Position numbers and translations under genes: made by a program. The notes below the pieces were generated by a model. The model saw only the letters and a program-made list of their open reading frames with translations, was not told the origin of the DNA and ran no database searches. Below, piece by piece: positions 26,079-34,810 of a DNA stretch of 64,000 nt. This stretch comes from JAJFUB01 sp964622325. Its GTDB lineage: Bacteria; Armatimonadota; Zipacnadia; Zipacnadales; UBA11051. The stretch spans positions 1-64,000 of the forward strand of contig CAZUOJ010000002.1 of assembly GCA_964622325.1 (NCBI GenBank), in the 5' to 3' direction. Position 1 is the first letter of the stretch. The number at the start of each line of letters is the position of its first letter.

Positions 26079-27200
26079 ATGGGACACGCCTATACGCCGG
26101 GATTAAGAGTCACAGAACAAGCCTGGATTAAAAAAGTACGGCGGCTGCCTTTGCCGGGGAAAATTCTGGTGGAATTAGGGCAGAAAGTCAGCGCCACGGA
26201 TATTGTCGCTGCTACAGAGCTTCCCGGGCCTGTAACAACTATCAATGTGGCGCGGGAGATGAATTGTCAGCCCGAAGAAGTGCCGCAATTTATGATAAAA
26301 AAAGTCGGGGAATATGTAGAGGCCGGGGAAGTGATTGCCGAAGCCAAAGCCTTTTTTGGGCTATTTCATTCCTATGCTCGGGCGCCAGTTTCGGGGACAA
26401 TTGAATCCATTAGCGAAGTTACAGGACAAGTACTTTTGCGCGGGGCGCCGACGCCTGTTAGGCTGGAGGCGTATATCGGGGGTACTGTGACGGACATTTT
26501 AGGCAATGAGGGCGTTGTTATTGAGACAGGAGCCGCGCAGGTGCAAGGGATTTTTGGTCTGGGGGGAGAAACGCACGGAGAAATCAAGATTATTTGTGAG
26601 AGCCCGGAAGAGCCCGTGGCTGTGGAGGCCATTAAGGAAGATTGCCGGGGAAAAGTGCTAGTGGGCGGCTCGGCCATTAGTCTTTCCGCCTTGCAGCGCG
26701 CGCTTGAGGTGGGGGCGAAGGCCGTGGTGGTGGGGGCGGTTCGGGCGATGGAGATAGATGAGCTATTAGGCTATCATCTGGGCGTTGCAGTCACAGGCCA
26801 TGAACAAATCGGCTTGACGCTCATCATCACAGAGGGCTTTGGACAGATTCCCATGGCGCAGCGCACCTTTGGGCTCTTGCAAAGGCGAGAGGGGCAAATG
26901 GCCTCCGTGAATGGCGCCACGCAAATTCGCGCCGGCGTCATTCGGCCGGAAGTCATCATTCCGGACGCCGAGATTAAGCCCCTGCCAGAAGCCGATATTG
27001 CCAGCGGTTTGCTGGCAATCGGCAGTCCCATCCGCCTCATTCGGGAGCCTTATTTTGGGTTGCTGGCTACTGTGACAGCGCTGCCAGAGGAGCCCGAAAC
27101 AATCCCTACAGAGGCCCGGGTGCGGGTGTTGCGGGCCCGTCTGGCCGATGGCACAGAAGTGACAGTGCCGCGCGCCAATGTGGAATTGATTGAGCAATAA
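26079..27200 (+). CDS. Barrel-sandwich (RnfC/lipoyl-like) domain protein of unknown function
   Basis: 373 residues from ATG 26079 (GTG at 26070 is an alternative; neither ribosome site is ideal). Residues ~20-130 look like a barrel-sandwich hybrid: 'LPLPGKILVELGQKVSATDI', 'VGEYVEAGEVIAEAKAFFGL', 'YARAPVSGTIESIS'. It lacks the Met-Lys-Met of biotinyl or the Lys of lipoyl carriers, so it is structural, as in RnfC/NqrA-type proteins. Residues ~185-330 hold two repeats of hydrophobic strands ('KAVVVGAVRAMEIDELLGY') and an SH3/KOW-like tail. No transmembrane helix. The base use is unlike the rest of the window: GGT is frequent here (see findings). Confidence 0.65.
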   Translation: MGHAYTPGLRVTEQAWIKKVRRLPLPGKILVELGQKVSATDIVAATELPGPVTTINVAREMNCQPEEVPQFMIKKVGEYVEAGEVIAEAKAFFGLFHSYARAPVSGTIESISEVTGQVLLRGAPTPVRLEAYIGGTVTDILGNEGVVIETGAAQVQGIFGLGGETHGEIKIICESPEEPVAVEAIKEDCRGKVLVGGSAISLSALQRALEVGAKAVVVGAVRAMEIDELLGYHLGVAVTGHEQIGLTLIITEGFGQIPMAQRTFGLLQRREGQMASVNGATQIRAGVIRPEVIIPDAEIKPLPEADIASGLLAIGSPIRLIREPYFGLLATVTALPEEPETIPTEARVRVLRARLADGTEVTVPRANVELIEQ

Positions 27201-27343
27201 TGCCATGCAGCCGAAAAATTTTGTCTGTCTAATATGAAAATTGAAAATGGGCAGAATAATACGAAAGGGCACAAAGCAGTTTCGGCAAAAAGAGTCCAGC
27301 GCCCACATGTTCGGCCTGAAAAAGTATTTGGGATCATCATAAA

Positions 27344-28597
27344 ATGGGCGGCTTTGTTTTGAAGAACGGCAAGAAAAAAGTTTTATTGGGGGCGTGGCTT
27401 GTGCTGTGGGGAGGGCTTGGCGTTCTGGCTTATGGATGGGGGGCGCCTTTGCCTGCTCCGCAAAAAGTCATGCTGCAGGATGATCCGGAGGATCGGAAAG
27501 GAACACAGTTGCAAGCGCAATGGCGGCCGCCGGAGACTGCTTTGCCGCCAGGCTGGCGGCTGGCGGGCTATCGCGTGTATTTGGGCGAAGGGGCACAGCC
27601 GCCCACAAAAGCTGTAGAGCTCATCCCGGACGCGCAACAAACAAAAACAATCATCCCTGAGCTTGTGCCCTGGAAAACATATCGAATCGGCGTGAGCGCT
27701 TTTTATTTGCCCGTGGGGGCGGAGCTTGTGCTCGATGAGGCCGTGCCCACAGGATTGCCCGCGGGCGCGCAAGAAAGTGCGCAGAGTCTGAGCGAAGCGG
27801 CTTCGCCTCAGGGCAGCTGGTTCAAAAACGAGCTCGCCAATGTTCTTGTCACGGCCCTCGTGATTATTGTCATTGTCATCGCCACAATCTTCATTGCCCG
27901 GCGGCGAGATATGTATATTCGGCCGATTGCGGGCTTGCGCGCCGTGGATGACGCTATTGGGCGGGCGACAGAAATGGGACGGCCCATTTTGTTTGTGGCG
28001 GGCTTAACAGGCGTGGGCGACATTGCCACAATTGCAGCCATGCTCATTTTGGGCCATTTAGCACGCCGCACGGCGGCTTACGAAACTCCGATCCTTGTGC
28101 CCTGCAACGATCCGCTCGTGATGGCGCTGCAACGGGAAATTGTCCACGAAGCGTATTTAGAAGCCGGCAAGCCCGAGGCGTATAATCCAGACAATATTTT
28201 TTATGTAACGGACAGCCAATTTGGCTATGTGGCGGCTGTGGATGGCATAATGATGCGTCAGCGCCCGGCCGCTAATTTTTATATGGGCTTCTTTTACGCC
28301 GAATCGCTGATTTTGGCCGAAACAGGCGCCGCCACAGGCGCCATTCAAATTGCTGGCACAGATGCAGACACACAGCTGCCCTTCTTCATCACAAGCTGTG
28401 ATTATACTCTGATGGGCGAGGAGCTGTACGCAGCTGGCGCTTATCTTTCTCGCGATCCTGTGCTGCTGGCCCAATTAAAAGGGCAGGATATCGGAAAATT
28501 GCTCATCGGCGTTATGCTTGTCATTGGCACCCTGATTGTTTCTTTGAAGCCGGAGACATGGGGGGCTGCGTTTATGAAGCTGATTCAAGCCGAATGA
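27344..28597 (+). CDS. DUF6754 membrane protein with extracytoplasmic FN3-like domain
   Basis: 417 residues. An N-terminal hydrophobic segment (~10-30) precedes a fibronectin III-like domain (~33-130: 'WRLAGYRVYLGEGAQPPT', 'PELVPWKTYRIGVSAFYLPV'). A transmembrane helix (~165-185, 'NVLVTALVIIVIVIATIFIA') then leads to the DUF6754 core: 'GRPILFVAGLTGVGDIATIA', 'TPILVPCNDPLVMALQREIV', 'FFYAESLILAETGAATGAIQ', and a last helix near the end. DUF6754 has no known function. The topology suggests FN3 outside and the core inside. It stands 143 bases after the barrel-sandwich gene. Confidence 0.8.
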   Translation: MGGFVLKNGKKKVLLGAWLVLWGGLGVLAYGWGAPLPAPQKVMLQDDPEDRKGTQLQAQWRPPETALPPGWRLAGYRVYLGEGAQPPTKAVELIPDAQQTKTIIPELVPWKTYRIGVSAFYLPVGAELVLDEAVPTGLPAGAQESAQSLSEAASPQGSWFKNELANVLVTALVIIVIVIATIFIARRRDMYIRPIAGLRAVDDAIGRATEMGRPILFVAGLTGVGDIATIAAMLILGHLARRTAAYETPILVPCNDPLVMALQREIVHEAYLEAGKPEAYNPDNIFYVTDSQFGYVAAVDGIMMRQRPAANFYMGFFYAESLILAETGAATGAIQIAGTDADTQLPFFITSCDYTLMGEELYAAGAYLSRDPVLLAQLKGQDIGKLLIGVMLVIGTLIVSLKPETWGAAFMKLIQAE

Positions 28598-28714
28598 GAT
28601 TTGCTCGGAAGCCCGGGCATGTATTTGCGCTGCTGGATATATTCTGGATAGTTTGCAGATTGTGAGGAGCGTTAGCTCTTTAAATCATTAACATCCTAAA
28701 GAAGCCTGCACACG

Positions 28715-29884
28715 ATGCGTCAGACATTGCCTATCATTATTGGCTTTTTGACAGGCCTGTTTATGTTTGTGCAGTTCTTCATTCCCCATTATGCCGGGGA
28801 AGCAGGCTATAATTTATTGTTAGATTGGGTGCGCATCATCGGGGCGTTTGCGCTCGTGCTCGGCGTTTCCAGTCTTTTTCAATTGCATTGGGAAAAGATT
28901 CGGCGGCGGCAACGAGATTATGCTTACAGTGTTGTCACGCTGGCCAGCTTTATCATCATTGTGTATGTGGGATTATTTCGGCCAGGGGAGAAGCCCTGGC
29001 CGCTGGGCTGGAATCTGAAGGGCGCCGGGGACAATTTGCAGGGGCAATGGGAGCGGGAGATGGGCCATCGCGCTCCGGGCTGCGTGCGTTTAGAGGGGCT
29101 GAATCTGGCTGCGGCGGGGGAATGGACAAATAGAGGCGGGACATGGCAGCCCAATTGGGGACGGCGCGCTGTGGAGCCGGGCCAGCGGCTGAACATATCG
29201 GTGTGGGCGCGCGGCGAAAGATGGGGCGCTGGGGCCGCGCCAGGCCAGGGGGCGGCCTTCCGAGTCGTATTTTTGGACAAAGCCGGCGTTCCTGTGGCTC
29301 ACGCCTCGCGTCAGGCGGGCCCCCGGCGCGTCGGGAACAATTGGGAAGAGCTGCGATTGGAGGATGTGGCCATCCCCGCTGAGGCAGCGGAAATGCAAAT
29401 CAGCCTGCAGCTTAATGGACAGGGGATCGTGTATTTTGATGATGTGGAAATCCAGCCTGCGTCCTTTGCCGTGCTGAATGGCGCTTTCACACAGCCTGAA
29501 CGCTTTTCGTGGCTGCGGCGAATGCTGGATCAACAGGATGGGCCGGGCTTCAAATGGCTGTTTGATAATATCCTTGTGCCGCTGGATGCCACGATGTTTG
29601 CGCTTCTGGCCTTCTTTATGGCTTCAGCCGCCTATCGGACATTCCGGGCGCGCACGGCCGAGGCCACAGTGCTTTTGCTCGTGGCTGTCATTGTGATGCT
29701 GGGGCGCGTCCCCATTGGCGAGCTCATCACACAGCACATGCCCAAGCTGTCGGAATGGCTGATGATGGTGCCAACAGTGGCCGCCAAGCGCGGGATTCTT
29801 TTCGGCGTGGCCTTGGGCTCCATCGCCACTTCCTTACGGATTATTCTGGGGATTGAACGTTCGCATCTGGGGGGGCGAGGCTAA
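28715..29884 (+). CDS. Polytopic membrane protein with jelly-roll-like insertion
   Basis: 389 residues. Three N-terminal helices (~3-80, 'LPIIIGFLTGLFMFVQFFIP', 'IIGAFALVLGVSSLFQL', 'VVTLASFIIIVYVGLF') are followed by a soluble block (~95-255) that reads like a carbohydrate-binding jelly roll: 'PGQRLNISVWARGERWG', 'WEELRLEDVAIPAEAAEMQI', 'GIVYFDDVEIQPA'. Three more helices follow from ~285. A membrane protein with an extracytoplasmic sugar-binding-like insert is unusual. It overlaps the next gene by one base (TAATG), so the two should be made together. Function unknown. Confidence 0.7.
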   Translation: MRQTLPIIIGFLTGLFMFVQFFIPHYAGEAGYNLLLDWVRIIGAFALVLGVSSLFQLHWEKIRRRQRDYAYSVVTLASFIIIVYVGLFRPGEKPWPLGWNLKGAGDNLQGQWEREMGHRAPGCVRLEGLNLAAAGEWTNRGGTWQPNWGRRAVEPGQRLNISVWARGERWGAGAAPGQGAAFRVVFLDKAGVPVAHASRQAGPRRVGNNWEELRLEDVAIPAEAAEMQISLQLNGQGIVYFDDVEIQPASFAVLNGAFTQPERFSWLRRMLDQQDGPGFKWLFDNILVPLDATMFALLAFFMASAAYRTFRARTAEATVLLLVAVIVMLGRVPIGELITQHMPKLSEWLMMVPTVAAKRGILFGVALGSIATSLRIILGIERSHLGGRG

Positions 29885-30732
29885 TGGGCGGACTGGGACG
29901 TTTGCTGCATATTGATCGGCGTTGGATTTTTCTCTGTATTGGCCTATCCGTGTTGTTGCCCTATCTTTTGCAGTTGCGTTTTTTGGCGGGCGCCATTACG
30001 CCGGCGACGCGTTATGTCTATGACTATATAGAAAAGCTGCCGCCCGGCAAGCCGCTCTTGCTGATATGTGATTATGGGCCGGCGGGGATGCCCGAAATGC
30101 ATCCGATGGCCATGGCGTTGATGCGTCAGTGCTTTCGGCGCAAAACGCCTGTCATCGCGCTGTCGCTATATCCCCAGGGCCCGCGGATGTTTGAACAGGC
30201 CTTGATGAGAGTGGCGCCGGAATTTTCGGTGCGATATGGGCGGGATTATGTGAATCTGGGCTACAAGCCAGGCGGGCAGGCTGTGATATTAGGCATTGGC
30301 TCGGGCTTTCAAACGACATTTCCGACAGATACGCGCGGCACGCCGCTATCACAATTGCCCATTATGTCCGGCGTGCAAAATTACAGCGATATTGGCCTGG
30401 CTGTAGTATTGGCGACGGGAGCAACGCCCGGCGCCTGGATTGCTTTTGCGCATCAACGATTTCATTTGCCGCTGGCGCTGGGCATCACGGCCGTGATGGC
30501 GACGGATTATTATCCGTATTTGCAAAGCGGACAAATCGTAGGGATTATTAATGGCTTGCGCGGGGCGTCGGAATACGAGCGGCTGGTGCAGCATCCCGAT
30601 GTGGGCGCGATGGGCATGGCTTCGCAATCCGTCGCTCATCTTGTCATAATTGTGTTCATTATTTTAGGCAATATTGGCTATTTTGGGGGGCGCTGGCAGA
30701 TGCGCCGGGCCCAAAAGCGCGCCAGTATGTAA
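29884..30732 (+). CDS. Membrane-anchored protein, distant relative of the DUF6754 core
   Basis: 282 residues. One helix at each end (~12-30 and ~250-268) brackets a soluble core. The core contains 'GKPLLLICDYGPAGMPEMHP' and 'IGLAVVLATGATPGAWIAF' followed by 'LPLALGITAVMATDYYPY'. The second part aligns by eye with 'ESLILAETGAATGAIQIAG' and 'LPFFITSCDYTLMGEELY' of the DUF6754 protein two genes upstream, so the two may share a fold (inference). No enzymatic motif known to me. Start at ATG 29884 overlaps the previous stop. Confidence 0.7.
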   Translation: MGGLGRLLHIDRRWIFLCIGLSVLLPYLLQLRFLAGAITPATRYVYDYIEKLPPGKPLLLICDYGPAGMPEMHPMAMALMRQCFRRKTPVIALSLYPQGPRMFEQALMRVAPEFSVRYGRDYVNLGYKPGGQAVILGIGSGFQTTFPTDTRGTPLSQLPIMSGVQNYSDIGLAVVLATGATPGAWIAFAHQRFHLPLALGITAVMATDYYPYLQSGQIVGIINGLRGASEYERLVQHPDVGAMGMASQSVAHLVIIVFIILGNIGYFGGRWQMRRAQKRASM

Positions 30733-30782
30733 AGCAAGCGCAACAACACATACAAAAGCTCTGAAGCGGACAGCAGAACACA

Positions 30783-31532
30783 ATGGAAGCGCTCAATCAA
30801 CTGACAAGTTCACAAATTATCGGTCTGTGGCTGCAGGCGCTGCTCACATTTGCCATATTGTCTTTCCTGATTAAGGACAATCCATTTTATAAATTGGCAG
30901 AGCATATTTTCGTAGGGGTATCGGCTGGCTATGGCGTTGTTGTCGTGTGGCATGAGGCCGTGCTGCCGATTATGCTGTATCGGATTTTTCCCGTCCTCGG
31001 CGGCGATCCGACGGCGCGGCCAAATTATGTCGTGCTTATTCCTGTGATTTTGGGGCTGCTTATTATCAGCCGCTTTTTCCCCCGTTATGCGTGGCTGTCG
31101 CGCTGGCCGCTGGCTTTTGTCGTGGGCGTAACAGCTGGCTCGGCCATTCCTGTCGTCGTGGAGGCGAACATTTTGAAGCAGATGGCCGCCACGATTAAGC
31201 CGCTTATTCAGTTTTCTGGAACGCCAAATGGTCCTGGCGGGCCGAGCGAAATAGATTTGTCCACGGCGGCGCTCTGGCAAGGATTCAACAATTTGCTGCT
31301 TTTAGTCGGCGTCATTTGCGTGCTGAGCTATTTTTATTTTTCCCATGAACACAAAGGCTGGCTGGGCCGCAGCTCGCGCCTGGGAATCTGGTTTTTAATG
31401 ATTGCCTTTGGCGCCGGCTTTGGCAACACCGTAATGGCGCGTATTTCGCTGTTGATTGGACGCGTGCAATTTTTGCTCTATGAGTGGTGGCCTGTGGCCC
31501 AACATACGCTCACACACTGGATGCAAAAATGA
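30783..31532 (+). CDS. Six-helix membrane protein of unknown function
   Basis: 249 residues with about six hydrophobic helices spread over the length ('LQALLTFAILSFLI', 'HIFVGVSAGYGVVVVWHEAV', 'VVLIPVILGLLIISRFF', 'WPLAFVVGVTAGSAIPVVVE', 'NNLLLLVGVICVLSYFYF', 'LGIWFLMIAFGAGFGNTVMA'). No family recognised. It follows the previous membrane gene by 50 bases and is the last of the plus-strand run; the response regulator comes 232 bases later and probably has its own promoter. A role as the channel or scaffold of the putative complex is a guess. Confidence 0.65.
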   Translation: MEALNQLTSSQIIGLWLQALLTFAILSFLIKDNPFYKLAEHIFVGVSAGYGVVVVWHEAVLPIMLYRIFPVLGGDPTARPNYVVLIPVILGLLIISRFFPRYAWLSRWPLAFVVGVTAGSAIPVVVEANILKQMAATIKPLIQFSGTPNGPGGPSEIDLSTAALWQGFNNLLLLVGVICVLSYFYFSHEHKGWLGRSSRLGIWFLMIAFGAGFGNTVMARISLLIGRVQFLLYEWWPVAQHTLTHWMQK

Positions 31533-31712
31533 AGTTTTGATGCTTTCGGGCGTGCACGCAAGCTTGGCAATGTGGCACTGCGCGTCGGCATCTACAGGCG
31601 CCAGCCCCAAAAGCCTGTGTGCGCTTCGCCTGTTTTCAGAAAAGGCCGACGGCGAGAAGTGCCTTCGGCTTTAGGCTTTAGCTTTGCCTATTGCCGATTA
31701 TGCACAGCGCCG

Positions 31713-31741
31713 CTGACATTGTTCATCCTTCCTGGCATAAA
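31713..31741 (+). promoter_or_regulatory. Candidate sigma-70-type promoter of the response regulator
   Basis: CTGACA (31713-31718) and CATAAA (31736-31741) are separated by exactly 17 bases and lie about 24 bases before the response regulator start. This is a fair but imperfect match to TTGACA/TATAAT. AGGAG lies nine bases before the ATG. Unproven. Confidence 0.35.
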
Positions 31742-31764
31742 TTGGGGGGCAGGAGCGCTGGCCG

Positions 31765-32466
31765 ATGGAGAAGGAAACAATTCTTGTCATTGAGCCCGAT
31801 GAGGCAGAGCGGGCGCGTTTGGCCACAACTTTAGAGCGCGAAGGCTATCGCATCTGGACAGCCGATAATGGGGAAGAGGGCCTGCAAATTTTTTCGCGCG
31901 GGCAGCCGGATCTTGTGCTGCTGGAAATTGTGTTGCCGGGGATGGATGGGCTGGAAGTGTGCCGGCAAATTCGCGCCAAGAGCATCCAGCCCATTATCAT
32001 TGTGAGCGTACGCCAGGATGAAGTGGATAAAGTAGTGGGGCTGGAAGTCGGCGCCGATGATTATATCGCAAAGCCCTATGGCGAACGGGAGCTCGTGGCA
32101 CGAGTGCGCGCCGTCTTACGGCGTTGCGCTTTGACAAGCCGCCTGGAAGCCCAAAAGCGCCGTCTGAGCTATCCGTTTTTAGATATTGAGCTCACAACAC
32201 GGCGCGTATTTTGTCAGGGCGAGCCCGTGCATCTCACGCCCAAGGAATTTGAGCTGCTGTATTATCTGGCTTCGCATCCCGCACGCGTTTTTAGCCGCGC
32301 CGAGCTCGTGCGGCAAATCTGGGGCTTCAATCCCTCTAAAAGCGATTTGCGGACTGTGGATACGCATATCAAACGGCTACGCAAAAAATTGCAATACGGG
32401 CGCAATGTCCCCTGGGCCCTCACAACTGTCTGGGGCGTCGGCTATCGCTTTGACTTAAATGAATAA
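31765..32466 (+). CDS. OmpR/PhoB-type response regulator with Glu replacing the phospho-acceptor Asp
   Basis: 233 residues. The receiver domain (1-120) has the acidic pair (Glu10, Asp12), the 'IVSVRQD' switch residue (Ser81) and the 'IAKPYGERE' lysine (Lys103). At the phosphorylation site it reads 'PDLVLLEIVLPGMDG': Glu54 instead of Asp (GAA codon). The winged-helix output domain (~135-230) is normal: 'TPKEFELLYYLASHPARVFS', 'VDTHIKRLRKKLQYG', 'TTVWGVGYRF'. No histidine kinase is adjacent. Glu at this site often mimics the phosphorylated state, so it may be constitutively active or respond to something else. It binds DNA as a dimer; targets unknown. Confidence 0.9.
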   Translation: MEKETILVIEPDEAERARLATTLEREGYRIWTADNGEEGLQIFSRGQPDLVLLEIVLPGMDGLEVCRQIRAKSIQPIIIVSVRQDEVDKVVGLEVGADDYIAKPYGERELVARVRAVLRRCALTSRLEAQKRRLSYPFLDIELTTRRVFCQGEPVHLTPKEFELLYYLASHPARVFSRAELVRQIWGFNPSKSDLRTVDTHIKRLRKKLQYGRNVPWALTTVWGVGYRFDLNE

Positions 32467-32599
32467 TGAGTCAAGAAAAAAGCAGGAAGCGTTTGCCTGC
32501 CGCAAGCCCGCTCGCGCTTTTTGAAGTTGCAGCTCTAGGCCTGTACCTGCTGAATTGTGAAAAATTAAAGCAAATTAAAAACTGCGTTCCTCCAAAAAG

Positions 32600-34684
32600 C
32601 TAATGCGGCGAAACAATGTACACAGGATATCCTGTGCCCGTCAGACTGCCCTTATGGCGAATGGGCCGGCCGAACATATCAAATACGCAGGCAGAGGGGC
32701 TGAAATGTATTCGCGGCTTATCAAGCGCGCTGCCCATCCACACAATCAGGCGATCATGCGGCCCAATGAAGATAAAGCGCAAGCCTGTGGGATGGCTTGT
32801 GTATTTGACAAGCCTGCGGCCCTGCAGCATGCGAATAAGCTGGGCATAAGCCACATAAGCAGGCTTGGGCGCCCAGAAAAATTCCTCATGATGCACAAGG
32901 CCAAAATTGTGCTCATTATATTTCAGATTTAAGCCATCGTCTTTGAAATCGTACCAGAAAATACGGTGCGTGCCCTGAGCCAGGGCCAAAAGCAAAGCGC
33001 GCACGAGGCAATGCGCCTGATGGAGCCAATCGCTGCCCTTAGCCCCTAAATGCGTGGGCCAGCCGATTTCTGTAATCCATAAAGGCAGCTTTTTGCCGGC
33101 CGCCGCTTCCGCGCGCGATTGCGCCAGCGCTAGAGTCTGGCGGAAAAATTCGCCGGGCAGATATGGATACATATAGGGATGCATAGAAAAGGCGTCCATC
33201 GCTGCGCCTGCGCCTTGTGCCAGCATCTCGGGCAAATGCTCGCTGGCTAATTCGCCCCCGACGCCAATAATTGTGGCGTCCGGACGCACGGCTCGTACAG
33301 CCTGTGCTGCCGCTAAAAACAAGGGCGGATAATCGGCCGGCTTTCCTCCCCGCTGCATCCCCACGCCGACTGTCCATTCATTCCAGATTTCGAAATAACG
33401 AATCGTGGGAAATTCCCGGGCAATTGTGGCAGCATAACGCGCAAAGCCTTCCCGCGCGGCCGGCGATGTGGGGAAATCGCCCTCGTCATAATATTTGTTG
33501 CCATACGCTAAAATGATAAGCGGCTCCAGGCCAAGCTGCTGGGCTTCCGGGACATAGCGGCGAAATTTTTCTTCAATGTGGAATTGGCCTTTTTGCTGTT
33601 CTACACTGCTCCAATAAATTTCATCCCGAATATATTTTATGCCAGCTTTTACAATCAATGGCATAATGGAGCGGGGCCAGGCATGTGCAAAATGCGTCAT
33701 CACGCCAAAGGGGCTTTCTTCAGTTTGCTCGGGCAGCGGCGACAACACGGCAAAACGGAAATCCGCCCACGGGGCGTCCCAATCCTCTTCACGGCCGGCT
33801 AGCCGAATCCGTAAATCATAGGCGCCGGCTTCCGCAATGGGCACATTTATGGGCAATGGCCTGTTGTCCCGCAACAAAAGCTTCTGTTGTTGCAGCACAT
33901 TGCCGAAGGGATCCACAAGCGTAGCTGTGATGGGCACAGGCTCAGCCAAAAGATTTTTCTGTTCTTCTGGCCGTAACGCTACAGCTACACGAATAGGCTG
34001 AGAAGGCTCATAAACTAGAAATTTTTGTTCTGGAGGCACAAACAGGCGTAAGCCGTGCGGCTGCATCCGCTCGGGCTTGAGTCTATAGGAGGCCAGATCC
34101 GCAATCCATAAATCCCCTTGGGCCGGAAGGCCTGTTCCTAATTTTTCAAAGATAATAGAAGTCACGCGCAGGGGCCGATTTAAATGCCCATTTCTATCTC
34201 CGCCCCATAGCTCTCCCGGCGCGTCCAGGCTGACAACGCTCAAAATCCATTTCCCGGGCTGTAAGGGCTGCAAATTGTATTGATAACATTCGCCGTTAGC
34301 ATCCAGCACGCGCAAACGCGCCGGCAAAGGATGTGCGCCGCCTTTTATCCACAGGCCCACAGCCGTGACATCATCTGGAAGAGGAACATTGCCAGCAATA
34401 TCCACATATTCCAGGCCTTCTCGGCCCGCGAGCTCATAATGAACGCGCAGGGCTTTTTCGTCAGCATTTCGGCCTGCGTCCAGGCTCACAGTTCCTGGCG
34501 CGCTTTCGCCATGCTGAGCTGCCTGCCAGCGGCTGGCGTCGGCAAATGTCTCTAAAGCCGCCACACGCTCAAAAAAATAAGGGGCATATTGCCGTGTCAA
34601 AGGCGGCTTAATTTCTTTCCATTCTTCTGACAAGGCTGCTGTGCTCCACAGAAAAATAAGCAAACAGGGAAAGCTAACTCTCAT
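32600..34684 (-). CDS. Secreted glycoside hydrolase (GH39/GH5-like clan A TIM barrel)
   Basis: 694 residues from ATG 34684, which follows GGAGG by five bases; an upstream TTG is rejected. A signal peptide (~1-18, ending AALS) is present. Residues ~45-205 form a carbohydrate-binding-like beta sandwich ('LPDDVTAVGLWIKGGAHPL'), and a second beta domain runs to ~320. The catalytic barrel (~330-690) shows 'PFGVMTHFAHAWPRSIMPLI', the acid/base in 'IRYFEIWNEWTVGVG' (Asn435-Glu436) and the nucleophile in 'LPLWITEIGWPTH' (Glu539). The spacing is typical of retaining clan GH-A enzymes. Substrate undetermined; plant or microbial polysaccharide is likely. It is convergent with the response regulator, with about 130 bases between. 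Confidence 0.88.
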   Translation of the reverse strand: MRVSFPCLLIFLWSTAALSEEWKEIKPPLTRQYAPYFFERVAALETFADASRWQAAQHGESAPGTVSLDAGRNADEKALRVHYELAGREGLEYVDIAGNVPLPDDVTAVGLWIKGGAHPLPARLRVLDANGECYQYNLQPLQPGKWILSVVSLDAPGELWGGDRNGHLNRPLRVTSIIFEKLGTGLPAQGDLWIADLASYRLKPERMQPHGLRLFVPPEQKFLVYEPSQPIRVAVALRPEEQKNLLAEPVPITATLVDPFGNVLQQQKLLLRDNRPLPINVPIAEAGAYDLRIRLAGREEDWDAPWADFRFAVLSPLPEQTEESPFGVMTHFAHAWPRSIMPLIVKAGIKYIRDEIYWSSVEQQKGQFHIEEKFRRYVPEAQQLGLEPLIILAYGNKYYDEGDFPTSPAAREGFARYAATIAREFPTIRYFEIWNEWTVGVGMQRGGKPADYPPLFLAAAQAVRAVRPDATIIGVGGELASEHLPEMLAQGAGAAMDAFSMHPYMYPYLPGEFFRQTLALAQSRAEAAAGKKLPLWITEIGWPTHLGAKGSDWLHQAHCLVRALLLALAQGTHRIFWYDFKDDGLNLKYNEHNFGLVHHEEFFWAPKPAYVAYAQLIRMLQGRRLVKYTSHPTGLRFIFIGPHDRLIVWMGSALDKPRIHFSPSACVFDMFGRPIRHKGSLTGTGYPVYIVSPH

Positions 34685-34810
34685 TGTAGCCTCCGGCAAC
34701 AATCACAGCCGAATTTCTGGCACTATAACCCTAACGAAATTGTATGTCAATGATGTTTTGAATCTAAAATTGCTTTTCAAAAGTGGGGAATAAATAGAGG
34801 CAATAGACGC

